This document shows positions 32,037-40,227 of a stretch of 40,527 nt of DNA, in pieces; position 1 is the first letter of the stretch, and each line of letters starts with the position of its first letter. The position numbers and the translations under genes were made by a program. The notes beneath the pieces are model-generated. The model was not told the DNA's origin, ran no database searches, and was given only the letters and a program-made list of their open reading frames with translations. This stretch comes from Candidatus Omnitrophota bacterium (GTDB taxonomy: Bacteria > Omnitrophota > Gorgyraeia > 2-01-FULL-45-10): the NCBI GenBank assembly GCA_030695905.1, contig JAUYOL010000035.1:1-40527 (forward strand), written 5' to 3'.

Positions 32037-33202
32037 ATATAGTAGCGAGAACCGGCAACGAGGCTATGGCAGAGGCGATGCGCCAGATAAATCCTGACGT
32101 AGTCGCGGCATATCCTATAACCCCCGCTACAGAAATAGTCCAGATATTCGCCACTTATGTTGCCGATGGCCTTGTGGATACAGAATTTGTTCCCGTAGAA
32201 AGCGAACATTCCGCTATGTCGGCCTGTATAGGCGCAAGCGTTGCGGGCGGCAGGACGATGACGGGCACATCCAGCCAGGGGCTCGCGTTGATGGCCGAAA
32301 TGCTTTATATAGCGTCGGGGTTGAGGCTGCCGATAGTGCTTGCGGATGTTAATAGAGCCTTATCGAGTCCGATAAATATACATTGCGATCATTCCGACAC
32401 CATGATGGTAAGAGACGCCGGTTGGATACAGATATTCTCCGAAAACGCGCAGGAAGCCTACGACAACATGATACAGGCTGTCAAAATAGCCGAAAAAGCG
32501 TCCTTGCCGGTAATAGTTACAACGGACGGTTTTATAATAAGCCACGGCATGGAGAGAGTTGAAATAATCGACGACAAAGAAGTGAAGAGTTTTGTCGGAA
32601 CCAGAAATCCGGAGCATTATCTGTTAAATTTAGAAAAGCCCATAACTGTCGGCGCGCTGGATCTTCAGGATTACTATTTTGAACACAGGCGTCAGCTTGC
32701 CGAGGCGATGAAAGACTCCAAAGATGTTATACTGGACGTCGCGAAGGATTTTAAAAATAAGTTTGGCCGTTCTTACGAATTATTTGAAGCTTATAAGCTC
32801 GATGACGCAGAATATGCCATTATCGCTATGGGCTCTACCGCAGGCACGACCAAAGCCGTGGTGGATAGATTGCGTGAAAAAGGCATAAAGGCAGGCCTTT
32901 TAAAGCCCAGAGTCTTCAGGCCGTTTCCAAAGAACGAGATAGCGGACGCGGTTAAAGGCGTAAAAGCGATAGCGGTTCTTGACAGGTCAGATTCTATCAA
33001 TGGAAATGAAGGGCCCCTGTGCGTTGAGGTTAAAGCGGCGCTTTTCGATAATAATATGAAGAAGATAGTTTTAAACTACATATATGGCCTTGGAGGCCGC
33101 GAGATAAAGCTTGATGATATAGAGAGCGTATATAAAGATCTTGCCGAAGCATTCAAAGGTAACGCAAAAGATATGGTTACATATCTGGGCGTGAGAGAAT
33201 AA
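32024..33202 (+). CDS. porA: Pyruvate:ferredoxin oxidoreductase alpha subunit
   Basis: Alpha subunit, 392 residues, containing the pyrimidine-binding part of the thiamine diphosphate site. Signature sequences are GNEAMAEAMRQINPDVVAAYPITPATEIVQ, where the TPAT motif binds substrate, and the VESEHSAMSACIGAS motif with its catalytic-type Glu; the C-terminal domain has a Rossmann-like transketolase fold (YAIIAMGSTAGTTKAVV). It overlaps porD by 13 bases and abuts porB with a 1-base overlap. Confidence 0.92.
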   Translation: MSKVNIVARTGNEAMAEAMRQINPDVVAAYPITPATEIVQIFATYVADGLVDTEFVPVESEHSAMSACIGASVAGGRTMTGTSSQGLALMAEMLYIASGLRLPIVLADVNRALSSPINIHCDHSDTMMVRDAGWIQIFSENAQEAYDNMIQAVKIAEKASLPVIVTTDGFIISHGMERVEIIDDKEVKSFVGTRNPEHYLLNLEKPITVGALDLQDYYFEHRRQLAEAMKDSKDVILDVAKDFKNKFGRSYELFEAYKLDDAEYAIIAMGSTAGTTKAVVDRLREKGIKAGLLKPRVFRPFPKNEIADAVKGVKAIAVLDRSDSINGNEGPLCVEVKAALFDNNMKKIVLNYIYGLGGREIKLDDIESVYKDLAEAFKGNAKDMVTYLGVRE

Positions 33203-34128
33203 TGGCTAATCTAAAAGAATTATCGAAACAGAAGGAATTGTTCACGGGCGGGCATCGCGCGTGCGCGGGCTGCGGCGCGGCGATAGTGGCAAGGCAGGTC
33301 CTTGCCGTAGCGGGCCCCAATACTGTGGTTACAAATGCCACAGGCTGCTTGGAGGTCGTATCCACGATATTTCCTTACACCGCCTGGAATGTGCCTTTTG
33401 TTCACAGCGCGTTTGAGAATGCCGCCGCCACGATAAGCGGAGTGGAGGCGTTATATAAGTCGTGGACCAGGCAGGGTAAATATAATAAGAAGCTAAACTT
33501 CATAGCGTTCGGTGGAGACGGCGGAACTTACGATATAGGGCTTCAGGCTTTGTCCGGAGCCATGGAGAGAGGCCACAATATTCTATACGTTTGCTACAAC
33601 AACGAAGCCTATATGAATACCGGCGTGCAGCGTTCAGGCGCTACGCCAAAAGGAGCGGATACCTCAACAGCTCCCGTGGGAAAAATCAAAAAAGGTAAAG
33701 AGCAATATAGAAAAAATCTTACAGAGATAATGGTCGCCCATGGTATTCCGTATGTCGCCCAGGCGGTTGTGGGGAATTGGCGCGACCTTACGGCAAAAGT
33801 CGAAAAAGCTCTTTCGATAGAAGGCCCGAAATTTATAAACGTATTTCAGCCTTGCAGGCTCGGCTGGGCGTATAAGCCGGAGCTAACCTGTGAACTTGGA
33901 CGTATGGCAGCGGATGCCTGTATGTGGCCGCTCTATGAAGTTGTAAACGGCCAATATAAGATTACCTACAAGCCCAAAGAGAAGAAGAGTATTGTGGAAT
34001 GGGTAAAGTTACAGGGCAGATTCCGGCACCTGACAAAGCCCGAGAATAAAGCGCTTCTTGATGATATACAGGCCCAGGTAGATAAGTTGTGGAATGATTT
34101 ATTGAAGAAAGAAGCCGCAACAGCTTAG
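33202..34128 (+). CDS. porB: Pyruvate:ferredoxin oxidoreductase beta subunit
   Basis: Beta subunit, 308 residues, binding thiamine diphosphate and a proximal [4Fe-4S] cluster. It shows ACAGCGAAIVAR, further Cys in NATGCLEV, the thiamine motif GGDGGTYDIG ending in CYNNEAYMNTG, and the pyruvate-type sequence RSGATPKGADT, which favours pyruvate over longer 2-oxoacids. The C-terminal region is normal in length. The 3' end overlaps the convergent - strand gene by 4 bases, leaving no space for a separate terminator. Confidence 0.93.
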   Translation: MANLKELSKQKELFTGGHRACAGCGAAIVARQVLAVAGPNTVVTNATGCLEVVSTIFPYTAWNVPFVHSAFENAAATISGVEALYKSWTRQGKYNKKLNFIAFGGDGGTYDIGLQALSGAMERGHNILYVCYNNEAYMNTGVQRSGATPKGADTSTAPVGKIKKGKEQYRKNLTEIMVAHGIPYVAQAVVGNWRDLTAKVEKALSIEGPKFINVFQPCRLGWAYKPELTCELGRMAADACMWPLYEVVNGQYKITYKPKEKKSIVEWVKLQGRFRHLTKPENKALLDDIQAQVDKLWNDLLKKEAATA

Positions 34129-35018
34129 TGATTCCTCCGAAATTCACAATCCCCTTTTTCACAGATATCGCAGCTTGAAATAAATTTTTTAAAGATACCC
34201 TCATTGGCGATAGCTACCATAGCGGATATAGATTTTTTCGGAACCATCATGCAGCCTTCGGTTAACTCCACGCCAGCTTTAGAAAAATCCAGTACTTTTG
34301 CCAGCTTAAACTGTTCTTCTGTGGGCCAATCACAGTATCCCGGCGAAAATCTGCTTGAAACACTCTTCTTTAGAAGCGAATAATTTCTGCGCAGCCTGTT
34401 TTCGAGTCTTTCCGCAAGCGATTCTACGGCGAATGATCCTATCCTGTCCAATAGATATCCTCCCAATGGGTCGCTGCCGGACGTGAATAGGCTCGCCTCT
34501 TTTTCAATACCATTTCCGATGGTCACTACAAACAGCGCCAGGCTTTCGGCGCCTTTTATAAATGGAGGGATCTTTCTCGTAGAGAACCTGACAGGGCCCT
34601 CTATCTCTATGAAATCATCACCTATTTGTAGTATCTTTTTTTCTATAAAGAAGTATTTTGCGTCGGCAAGCGATCTCGCTTTTCTTATGCAGACGCTAAG
34701 CGCGGCCCTTATATTGACCGCGCGCTCACTCTTATCCGATATATCTATGTGTTCCGACCTATGAACTTCTTTTTTGACAAAATCCCAGTCTATGCCTACA
34801 TAATGAGGAGGCAATATTATCTTATGCAGGAAGTCATTATAAAAATTGGCGAAAGGAGTGGGCGCTTTTTCATTAATAACACGGCTCATCTCCTCATGAC
34901 GCTCTCTATATAGAAGAAGAATGCCCAAGGTTATCATAAGGATGCCGGGTATTATAGGAAGGATAAGCCCGGCAATCCCTATAAGGATAATAAGAACCGC
35001 TATAAGTTTTATGAACAT
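34125..35018 (-). CDS. Membrane-anchored protein with MetH-activation-like domain
   Basis: A 297-residue protein with an unusual layout. Residues 1-40 form a Gly/Pro-containing membrane hairpin (LILPIIPGILMITLGILLLY) like those of DUF454/PGPGW proteins. Residues from about 100 onward resemble the AdoMet-binding reactivation domain of cobalamin-dependent methionine synthase, with RFSPGYCDWPTEEQ, GVELTEGCMMVPKKS and the terminal CDICEKGDCEFR cluster typical of stand-alone activation-type proteins in anaerobes. It may reactivate a corrinoid enzyme at the membrane. No corrinoid enzyme is in the window, so the partner is unknown. It is 6 bases from the aminotransferase gene. Confidence 0.7.
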   Translation of the reverse strand: MFIKLIAVLIILIGIAGLILPIIPGILMITLGILLLYRERHEEMSRVINEKAPTPFANFYNDFLHKIILPPHYVGIDWDFVKKEVHRSEHIDISDKSERAVNIRAALSVCIRKARSLADAKYFFIEKKILQIGDDFIEIEGPVRFSTRKIPPFIKGAESLALFVVTIGNGIEKEASLFTSGSDPLGGYLLDRIGSFAVESLAERLENRLRRNYSLLKKSVSSRFSPGYCDWPTEEQFKLAKVLDFSKAGVELTEGCMMVPKKSISAMVAIANEGIFKKFISSCDICEKGDCEFRRNH

Positions 35019-35024
35019 TAGTTT

Positions 35025-36173
35025 TTATCTGCCAAGGAATCTTTTTATTCTTACCAGGGCTTCTCTTATGTTCTGAAGACTGGAAGCATAAGATATGCGC
35101 ACATAGCCTTCACCCGAAGAGCCGAAAGCGGTTCCCGGCACCAAAGCCACCCGTTCTTTTTCTAAAAGCCCCTTAGCGAACTCCATGGACGACAGTCTGG
35201 AGCTTTTTATCGAAGGAAACGCGTAAAAAGCGCCCTCCGGTTTGTGGCAGGACAGCCCTATCTCATTTAAGCCAGATATGACAAGCTCACGTCTTCTTCT
35301 ATATTCGCGCTTCATTTCAAGAACGGATCTCTCGCCATTTTTGAGGGCTTCCCTGGCGGCCATCTGTGACATTATAGAAGCGCAGAGCATCGTGTACTGA
35401 TGTATCTTTGTCATGAGCGATACCATCTTTTCCGGCGCGCATACGTAGCCTATGCGCCAACCGGTCATCGCGTAGGATTTTGAAAATCCGTTCAAATATA
35501 TGGTGCGCTCTTTCATATGGGGCAATGTCGGGAATGGAGTGTGATCAAAGTCATATGTGAGGTCACCGTATATCTCATCGCTTATCATTATGAGATTACG
35601 TTTTAATATTGCCCTGGATATATCCTTTAATTCCGCCTTTGTATACGAAGCTCCCGTAGGATTATTAGGATAATTTAATATTATACCCTTGGTCTTACTA
35701 TCACAATGTTTCAATATATCTTTCGCGGTTATCTTAAACTCTTTATCCGGATCCGTCTTTATAAAAACTGGTTCTCCCCCCGCAAGGGTAACCAGCGGGC
35801 CATAGGATACATAGTAAGGCTCGGGGATGAGTATCTTATCGCCCTTATTCATGATCGCTCTCATTGCCAGATCAAATGCTTCGCTTACACCCACGGTTAT
35901 CAGTATTTCATCGGTTGGATCATACTCCAGAGAATACTTGCGTTTTAGGTAGCGCGATATATCCTGCCGGAGTTCTTGAGTTCCCTTATTCGAAGTATAA
36001 GAGGTATGTCCCTGCTCGAGAGAATATATAGCGGACTCTCTGATGTTCCATGGTGTTACAAAGTCCGGTTCCCCGACGCCAAGGGAGATAACGTCTTTCA
36101 TGCCGAGCACGAGGTCGAAGAAGACCCTTATGCCTGACGACGGTATCTGTTCTACTAATTTAGATGTCTTCAT
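35025..36173 (-). CDS. Class I/II PLP-dependent aminotransferase
   Basis: Fold type I aminotransferase of the aspartate/aromatic (subgroup I-gamma) group, 382 residues. It has the N-terminal SLGVGEPDFVTPWNI, the substrate-side Y in YTSNKGTQELR, LNYPNNPTG, DEIYGDLTY with its cofactor-binding Asp and Tyr, and the PLP Lys in NGFSKSYAMTGWRIGY. It is translated directly after the Lrp-type regulator on the same strand, with no intervening base, so the regulator probably senses its amino acid. The exact amino acid is not readable from the sequence. Confidence 0.9.
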   Translation of the reverse strand: MKTSKLVEQIPSSGIRVFFDLVLGMKDVISLGVGEPDFVTPWNIRESAIYSLEQGHTSYTSNKGTQELRQDISRYLKRKYSLEYDPTDEILITVGVSEAFDLAMRAIMNKGDKILIPEPYYVSYGPLVTLAGGEPVFIKTDPDKEFKITAKDILKHCDSKTKGIILNYPNNPTGASYTKAELKDISRAILKRNLIMISDEIYGDLTYDFDHTPFPTLPHMKERTIYLNGFSKSYAMTGWRIGYVCAPEKMVSLMTKIHQYTMLCASIMSQMAAREALKNGERSVLEMKREYRRRRELVISGLNEIGLSCHKPEGAFYAFPSIKSSRLSSMEFAKGLLEKERVALVPGTAFGSSGEGYVRISYASSLQNIREALVRIKRFLGR

Positions 36174-36659
36174 TTATAGTGATATTGCCTCTCTCTTGTC
36201 TCTTTTTGCCTGTCTTAAAATGTCCCCATCCTCTTTATATTTTTTCAGGATGAAATGAGTGACTGTGCTGCGCACATTCTCCATGCATGCCAATTTTGAC
36301 GATACAAAATCGGAAATAGTATGTATATTTTTACCTTCAACTACCACAAGAAGGTCGTAAGTCCCGGACATAAGGTAGCATGCGCTCACTTCGGGGAATT
36401 GATATATCCTTTCCGCCAGATAGTCGAATCCCAGGTCCTTCTTCGGCGCTATCTTGACCTCTATAAGGGCGCGCACATCAGAATATTCATCCCTGACGAG
36501 CTCTTTATTTATAACGGCCTTATATTTAAGTATCACGCCATCTTTCTCAAATTTCTTTATCGCACTCTTCACGGCCTGCACTTTCATGCCGGTCATCTTG
36601 GCAATCTCTTCCGGCGTGGTGCGCGCGTCTTTTTCCAGTATCTCTAATATTTCGTTCAT
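36174..36659 (-). CDS. Lrp/AsnC-family transcriptional regulator
   Basis: A 161-residue DNA-binding protein with an N-terminal winged helix (ILEKDARTTPEEIAKMTGM, recognition helix VQAVKSAIKKFEKDGVI) and a RAM-type ligand-binding domain (RALIEVKIAPKK, ACYLMSGTYDLLVVVEG, VTHFILKKYKEDG). AGGAGG precedes the ATG closely. It sits directly upstream of the aminotransferase and likely controls it and itself. A stem-loop terminator for the lipoprotein gene lies right before its ribosome site, so it probably has its own or a read-through transcript. Confidence 0.92.
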   Translation of the reverse strand: MNEILEILEKDARTTPEEIAKMTGMKVQAVKSAIKKFEKDGVILKYKAVINKELVRDEYSDVRALIEVKIAPKKDLGFDYLAERIYQFPEVSACYLMSGTYDLLVVVEGKNIHTISDFVSSKLACMENVRSTVTHFILKKYKEDGDILRQAKRDKREAISL

Positions 36660-36672
36660 TTTATCCTCCTAA

Positions 36673-36711
36673 TTAAAAGGGCTAGCCTTTGTTATGAGGC
36701 CAGCCCTTTAA
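36673..36711 (-). terminator. Terminator of lipoprotein gene
   Basis: AAAGGGCT(A)GCCT and AGGCCAGCCCTTT form a stem of about 12 base pairs with an 8-base loop, between the lipoprotein stop codon and the Lrp-type gene. Read on the - strand it ends in CCCTTTTAATT, a short U-rich tail. Because it also adjoins the ribosome site of the next gene, it might attenuate rather than fully stop transcription. Confidence 0.7.
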
Positions 36712-36736
36712 GTTGCGAATCTGTTTGTCAAAAAAC

Positions 36737-37255
36737 CTACTTAGTGGACGCCTCCTCCTCGACAGGGCTGGCGGCGGAAGACGAGCCGGATGAATATTTG
36801 CTCAAAGCTTCCCAGGTTCTGTTTCCGACCACACCGTCAGCGGCAAGGCCATTTTCCGTCTGGAATTTTCTTATGGCGGATCTGGTCTTTCTTCCTTTTA
36901 CACCGTCTACCTCGCCTTTATAAAAACCGGCGTTCTTAAGGCATGTCTGTATCTCTTTTACGCGCTCTTTGTCCTGCGCGCTTCTCTTATGCTTTATTCC
37001 AACGTTTGATCTCGAAGATGAACGAGCCATTTTCTCGGCCTTCATCTCCTCGACTTTCGCGGCCTGCTCCATCGCGATGCGTTCAGTTTCGGACTGTTTG
37101 GATTCTACGCCTTCGACCCTGGTCTCAAGCGTATCGACCTTCGTCTTTATGCCCTTTACTTCTTCGGATAGTTTTTTCTGGGCTGAACTGCATCCGGAAA
37201 CAGTCAATGAGGCACATAGTATTAGTGCAATGAGTAAAAAACCAATTTTATTCAT
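36737..37255 (-). CDS. Peptidoglycan-binding lipoprotein with coiled coil
   Basis: A 172-residue outer-envelope protein. It has a signal peptide with lipobox LTVSGC, a coiled coil (about residues 25-75), a basic linker, and a C-terminal peptidoglycan-binding domain of PF01471 type (VKEIQTCLKNAGFYKGEVDG, RKTRSAIRKFQTENGLAADG) followed by a Ser/Ala tail. It is likely an anchor between the outer membrane and the cell wall. The ATG at 37255 has AAAGGAG upstream and a proper signal peptide, so an in-frame start at 37303 is rejected. A strong promoter precedes it. Confidence 0.87.
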   Translation of the reverse strand: MNKIGFLLIALILCASLTVSGCSSAQKKLSEEVKGIKTKVDTLETRVEGVESKQSETERIAMEQAAKVEEMKAEKMARSSSRSNVGIKHKRSAQDKERVKEIQTCLKNAGFYKGEVDGVKGRKTRSAIRKFQTENGLAADGVVGNRTWEALSKYSSGSSSAASPVEEEASTK

Positions 37256-37291
37256 GATACGTGCTCCTTTCAAATTTATCTTTAAGTTAGG

Positions 37292-37320
37292 ATTATATGC
37301 CAATGCGTAAAAAAAATCAA
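37292..37320 (-). promoter_or_regulatory. Promoter of lipoprotein gene
   Basis: On the - strand TTGATT (37315-37320), a 17-base spacer and perfect TATAAT (37292-37297), 36 bases before the ATG at 37255. The spacing and boxes are the best on this strand of the window and suggest strong constitutive expression, as for abundant cell-wall lipoproteins. Confidence 0.75.
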
Positions 37321-37333
37321 TACTTATTTGTTT

Positions 37334-39103
37334 TTATCTTGTCTTGTTTTCCAGCTTTTTGAACTCTTCCCATATTTCATTGGGAAGCCGGTCGTCAAAC
37401 TGCCTTAAAAAGGTCTTTACTCCATCCAGTTCCGTTTTCCAGTCGGATAAATTTATCTCAAATAGCTTTTCCATGCGTTCTTTAGGAATATCCAAACCGC
37501 TAAGATCCATATCTTCCAATTTCGGTATAAGGCCTATTGGATTGGGTTTCGCGCCTACCCTGTTATTAACACGGTCTATCATCCATTTTAACACTCTTAT
37601 ATTTTCTCCGAACCCGGGCCATAGATATTTGCCTTCCTCATCCTGACGGAACCAGTTGACGAAGAATATCTTTGGCGGGTTATCCATCTTCTTGCCTATA
37701 TTCAGCCAATGGTTAAAATAGTCTCCCATATTGTAGCCGCAAAAAGGAAGCATGGCCATCGGATCACGTCTTAAGACACCTTCTTTTTGCGTCGTCGCGG
37801 CGGTTGTCTCCGAGCCCATGCGGGCCGCTAAGAATACGCCGTTTTGCCAATCCAAACTCTCATAGACAAGCGGTATAAGATGGGAGCGTTTTCCGCCGAA
37901 TATTATTGCCGATATCGGTACGCCTTTTGGGGTATCCACTTCCTTGGATAGCGTTGGAGCATTATACATGGATACCGTAAACCTTGAGTTAGGATGCGCC
38001 GCTTTTGTGCCTGAAGAAGCGTCCCATGGATTGCCCTGCCAATCCAGAAGATTTTTAGGCGCGTTCCCATCAATGCCTTCCCACCATGGTTCGCCTGTAT
38101 CGGTATTCAATGCCGTATTGGTAAATATGGTAGGATAAAAGTTACTGCTCTTAAGCGTCCTGATCATATTAGGATTTGTCTTCATCGAAGTCCCGGGAGC
38201 GACTCCGAAAAATCCCGCTTCCGGATTTATCGCCCAGAGCCTTCCGTCGGGCCCTACATTCATCCATGCTATATCATCACCCAGTGTCCATATTTTGTAA
38301 CCCGGCAGAGCTGATTCCATCATAGCTAAATTTGTCTTGCCACAGGCGGAGGGCAGCGCCGCCGTAACATATGTAATCTCGCCGCTTGGAGCTTGAATCC
38401 CAAGTATTACCATGTGCTCCGCCAGCCAGCCTTCCTGTAGGCCCAGCCACGAAGCTATCCTTAAAGAAAAGCACTTTTTGCCTAACAAGGCATTCCCGCC
38501 GTAGCCTGAGCCTATGCTCCATACGAAATGTTCGAGAGGGAAGTGCACAATAAGTCTTTTGTCGGGGTCGAGATTTCCTATTGAATGAAGGCCTCTGACG
38601 AAGTCGCTTTTATTTCCTATCCTCGCTATCGCAGCCTTTCCCATTCTCGTCATTATTCTCATGCTTATAGCGACATAAGAAGTGTCGGTAAGCTGTATAC
38701 ATGCCTTGGCGTAGGGTGAGTCGGGGTGGCCCATCATATATGGCAGTACATACATCGTCCTGCCCTTCATGCATCCTTCGGATAGCTTTCGCATTTTAGC
38801 CTTAGCTTCTTTAGGATCCATCCAATTATTATTTGGCCCGGCGGTGGCCCTGTCGGGGTAGCATACGAAAGTGAGATGCTCTGTGCGGGCAACGTCGGTA
38901 GGGTGGCTTCTATGCAAATAAGCGTTGGGCCAGCTTTTCTGATTCAATTCGGTGAATACGGGCTGACCGTTTATCTTTTCTTCCCGCATACCTATCTCAA
39001 TGAGTTTCCGGGCCTCAGCGTCAGAACCGTCACACCAATAAATCTTATCCGGCTTTGTCAGCTTTGCCTGTTCCTCAACCCATTTTTCGAGCGGTGTTGC
39101 CAT
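37334..39103 (-). CDS. pckG: Phosphoenolpyruvate carboxykinase (GTP)
   Basis: Catalyses interconversion of oxaloacetate and PEP with GTP/GDP, 589 residues, the normal length of the GTP-type enzyme. Motifs include YWCDGSDAEA at the N-terminus, HPTDVARTEHLTFV, the nucleotide-binding P-loop LPSACGKTNLAMM, AINPEAGFFGVAPGTS, and the RRDPMAMLPFCGYNMGDYF region. AGGAAG precedes the ATG. It stands alone, and with the por operon it allows PEP-pyruvate-acetyl-CoA carbon flow in either direction. A palindrome overlaps its likely promoter. Confidence 0.95.
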   Translation of the reverse strand: MATPLEKWVEEQAKLTKPDKIYWCDGSDAEARKLIEIGMREEKINGQPVFTELNQKSWPNAYLHRSHPTDVARTEHLTFVCYPDRATAGPNNNWMDPKEAKAKMRKLSEGCMKGRTMYVLPYMMGHPDSPYAKACIQLTDTSYVAISMRIMTRMGKAAIARIGNKSDFVRGLHSIGNLDPDKRLIVHFPLEHFVWSIGSGYGGNALLGKKCFSLRIASWLGLQEGWLAEHMVILGIQAPSGEITYVTAALPSACGKTNLAMMESALPGYKIWTLGDDIAWMNVGPDGRLWAINPEAGFFGVAPGTSMKTNPNMIRTLKSSNFYPTIFTNTALNTDTGEPWWEGIDGNAPKNLLDWQGNPWDASSGTKAAHPNSRFTVSMYNAPTLSKEVDTPKGVPISAIIFGGKRSHLIPLVYESLDWQNGVFLAARMGSETTAATTQKEGVLRRDPMAMLPFCGYNMGDYFNHWLNIGKKMDNPPKIFFVNWFRQDEEGKYLWPGFGENIRVLKWMIDRVNNRVGAKPNPIGLIPKLEDMDLSGLDIPKERMEKLFEINLSDWKTELDGVKTFLRQFDDRLPNEIWEEFKKLENKTR

Positions 39104-39141
39104 ATTCTTCCTAATGTTTTATGTGTAAGTCCGTATTTGGC

Positions 39142-39156
39142 GTGGTATTATACCAC
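39142..39156 (-). promoter_or_regulatory. Extended -10 inside palindrome, pckG control region
   Basis: GTGGTA (39142-39147) and TACCAC (39151-39156) form a perfect inverted repeat with a 3-base centre. On the - strand this includes TGGTATAAT, an extended -10 box, 44 bases before the pckG ATG. No good -35 is visible. The symmetry over the -10 suggests an operator, though a palindromic promoter by chance is possible. Confidence 0.5.
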
Positions 39157-39189
39157 AAAAGAGGGAGTTCTCTATAAAAGTTTTCTTCC

Positions 39190-39768
39190 CTATTTTACGT
39201 AAGCCTTGATTATTTTTTGCTCTGAAATAGGCTTATCCGAGGGGCCTGTAGCCGTATTTTCTATTTTTTCTACAACATCGTAGCCTGATATCACCTTGCC
39301 GAATATGGTGTGATGCATATTCAGCCATGGTGTAGCCGCCGTTGTGATAAAGAACTGGCTGCCATTGGTATTGGGGCCTGCATTTGCCATTGCCAGAATA
39401 CCGGGTGAGTCAAAACCAACATTTTTATTAAATTCATCCGCGAAAGACTTGCCCCATACCGATGATCCGCCCATGCCTGTTCCTGTGGGATCTCCGCCCT
39501 GGATCATAAATTCCTTTATGACCCTGTGAAATATTAATCCATTGTAATATCCTTTTTCGGCCAGTTTCACGAAATTTTCACACGCTTTTGGCGCTATATC
39601 AGGCATGAGTTTAATCTCTATCTCGCCCTGGTTTGTTTCTAAAACGACTATTTTTTCATCCATCGCGAATAATCCTCCGTTAATGTTTATACCAGTCAGT
39701 AAAACGATCAAACAAGCGCTTAAAATCAGTATTTTTAGGCTCATAATAGTTTTTTCCTTTTTTGCCAT
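39190..39768 (-). CDS. Exported cyclophilin-type peptidyl-prolyl isomerase
   Basis: Folding catalyst of the periplasm, up to 192 residues. It has a signal peptide ([18 protein letters not shown]) and then the cyclophilin core: [42 protein letters not shown] with the catalytic-type Arg, [15 protein letters not shown], and [12 protein letters not shown]. An alternative ATG at 39744 has a weak AGGA site, while the one at 39768 has none, so the true start is uncertain. It is monocistronic. Confidence 0.9.
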   Translation of the reverse strand: MAKKEKTIMSLKILILSACLIVLLTGININGGLFAMDEKIVVLETNQGEIEIKLMPDIAPKACENFVKLAEKGYYNGLIFHRVIKEFMIQGGDPTGTGMGGSSVWGKSFADEFNKNVGFDSPGILAMANAGPNTNGSQFFITTAATPWLNMHHTIFGKVISGYDVVEKIENTATGPSDKPISEQKIIKAYVK

Positions 39769-39806
39769 TGTATCTTAAACGAAACGTGTGTGCAAGATAA
39801 AACTAT

Positions 39807-39835
39807 TTGAAAAAGCCCTGTCGATATGCTATCAT
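39807..39835 (+). promoter_or_regulatory. Likely ancestral tRNA-Asn promoter
   Basis: TTGAAA (39807-39812), a 17-base spacer and TATCAT (39830-39835) with TG one base upstream of the -10. The predicted transcript start is about 30 bases before the tRNA 5' half at 39871, as expected for a tRNA promoter. The intact tRNA at 40228 has no such promoter directly before it, so it is probably transcribed from here through the GIY-YIG gene. Confidence 0.65.
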
Positions 39836-39870
39836 CTTACCTGCAATAGTCGTTCTTTAAAATTTTTCAC

Positions 39871-39965
39871 TCCCCTGTAGCTCAGCTGGCCTCCGGCCCT
39901 ACGGGCCGCCTCCGGCTCTACAGAGCCGTAGGCTCGGAGAGTAGGCCCGGAGGGTAGAGCATGTG
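39871..39965 (+). pseudogene. tRNA-Asn 5'-half remnant interrupted by palindrome
   Basis: Bases 39871-39889 and 39955-39965 together match the first 30 bases of the intact tRNA-Asn at 40228-40257 exactly: acceptor 5' strand, D arm and the first bases of the anticodon stem. The 65 bases between them are a GC-rich palindrome in the D loop. Nothing of the anticodon loop, T arm or 3' acceptor follows, so it cannot give a tRNA. Confidence 0.9.
39890..39954. repeat. 65-base GC-rich palindromic insertion in tRNA remnant
   Basis: Two related units (CCTCCGGCCCTACGGGCCG and CCTCCGGCTCTACAGAGCCG) are followed by their approximate inverted forms (GTAGGCTCGGAG, GTAGGCCCGGAGG). Outer arms pair with one mismatch, and GGCCC/GGGCC and GGCTC/GAGCC make local hairpins. 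It is absent from the intact tRNA copy, so it came in after duplication or with it. Confidence 0.85.
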
Positions 39966-39982
39966 AAAGGTTTTCTATTAGA

Positions 39983-40222
39983 ATGTATTATGTATATGTT
40001 TTAAAAAGTGAAAAAGACGGCAAGTTATATACGGGGCATACTGATAACATAGAGAGAAGGCTATCTGAGCATAACAGTGGTAGGGTAAGATCAACAGCAG
40101 CAAGAAAACCATTTATTGTGCTGCATTTTGAAACATTTCCCACGAAATCTGAGGCGCGCTGGCAAGAACGCTGCCTCAAAACCGCGTGGGGTAAGAAGAA
40201 ACTCAAGAGCTCTTTTATATAA
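39983..40222 (+). CDS. Small GIY-YIG endonuclease domain protein
   Basis: A 79-residue single-domain GIY-YIG nuclease. Motifs are YYVYVLKSEKDGKLYTGHT (the GIY and YIG elements appear as YVY and YTG), ERRLSEHNSG with its catalytic-type Arg, a Glu in QERCLKTAWG as metal ligand, and the C-terminal KKKLKSSF. Stand-alone members of this size include both repair-like (YhbQ) and mobile forms. The tRNA remnant ends 17 bases upstream and the intact tRNA starts 5 bases after the stop, so the gene sits inside a partial tRNA duplication. Possible ribosome site AAAGG is rather far from the ATG. Confidence 0.88.
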   Translation: MYYVYVLKSEKDGKLYTGHTDNIERRLSEHNSGRVRSTAARKPFIVLHFETFPTKSEARWQERCLKTAWGKKKLKSSFI

Positions 40223-40227
40223 ATCGT

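Noticed and set aside
39871-39965. A second functional tRNA, or a tRNA with an intron
   Set aside because: Anticodon loop, T arm and 3' acceptor are absent after 39965, and the insertion is in the D loop rather than at a known intron position.
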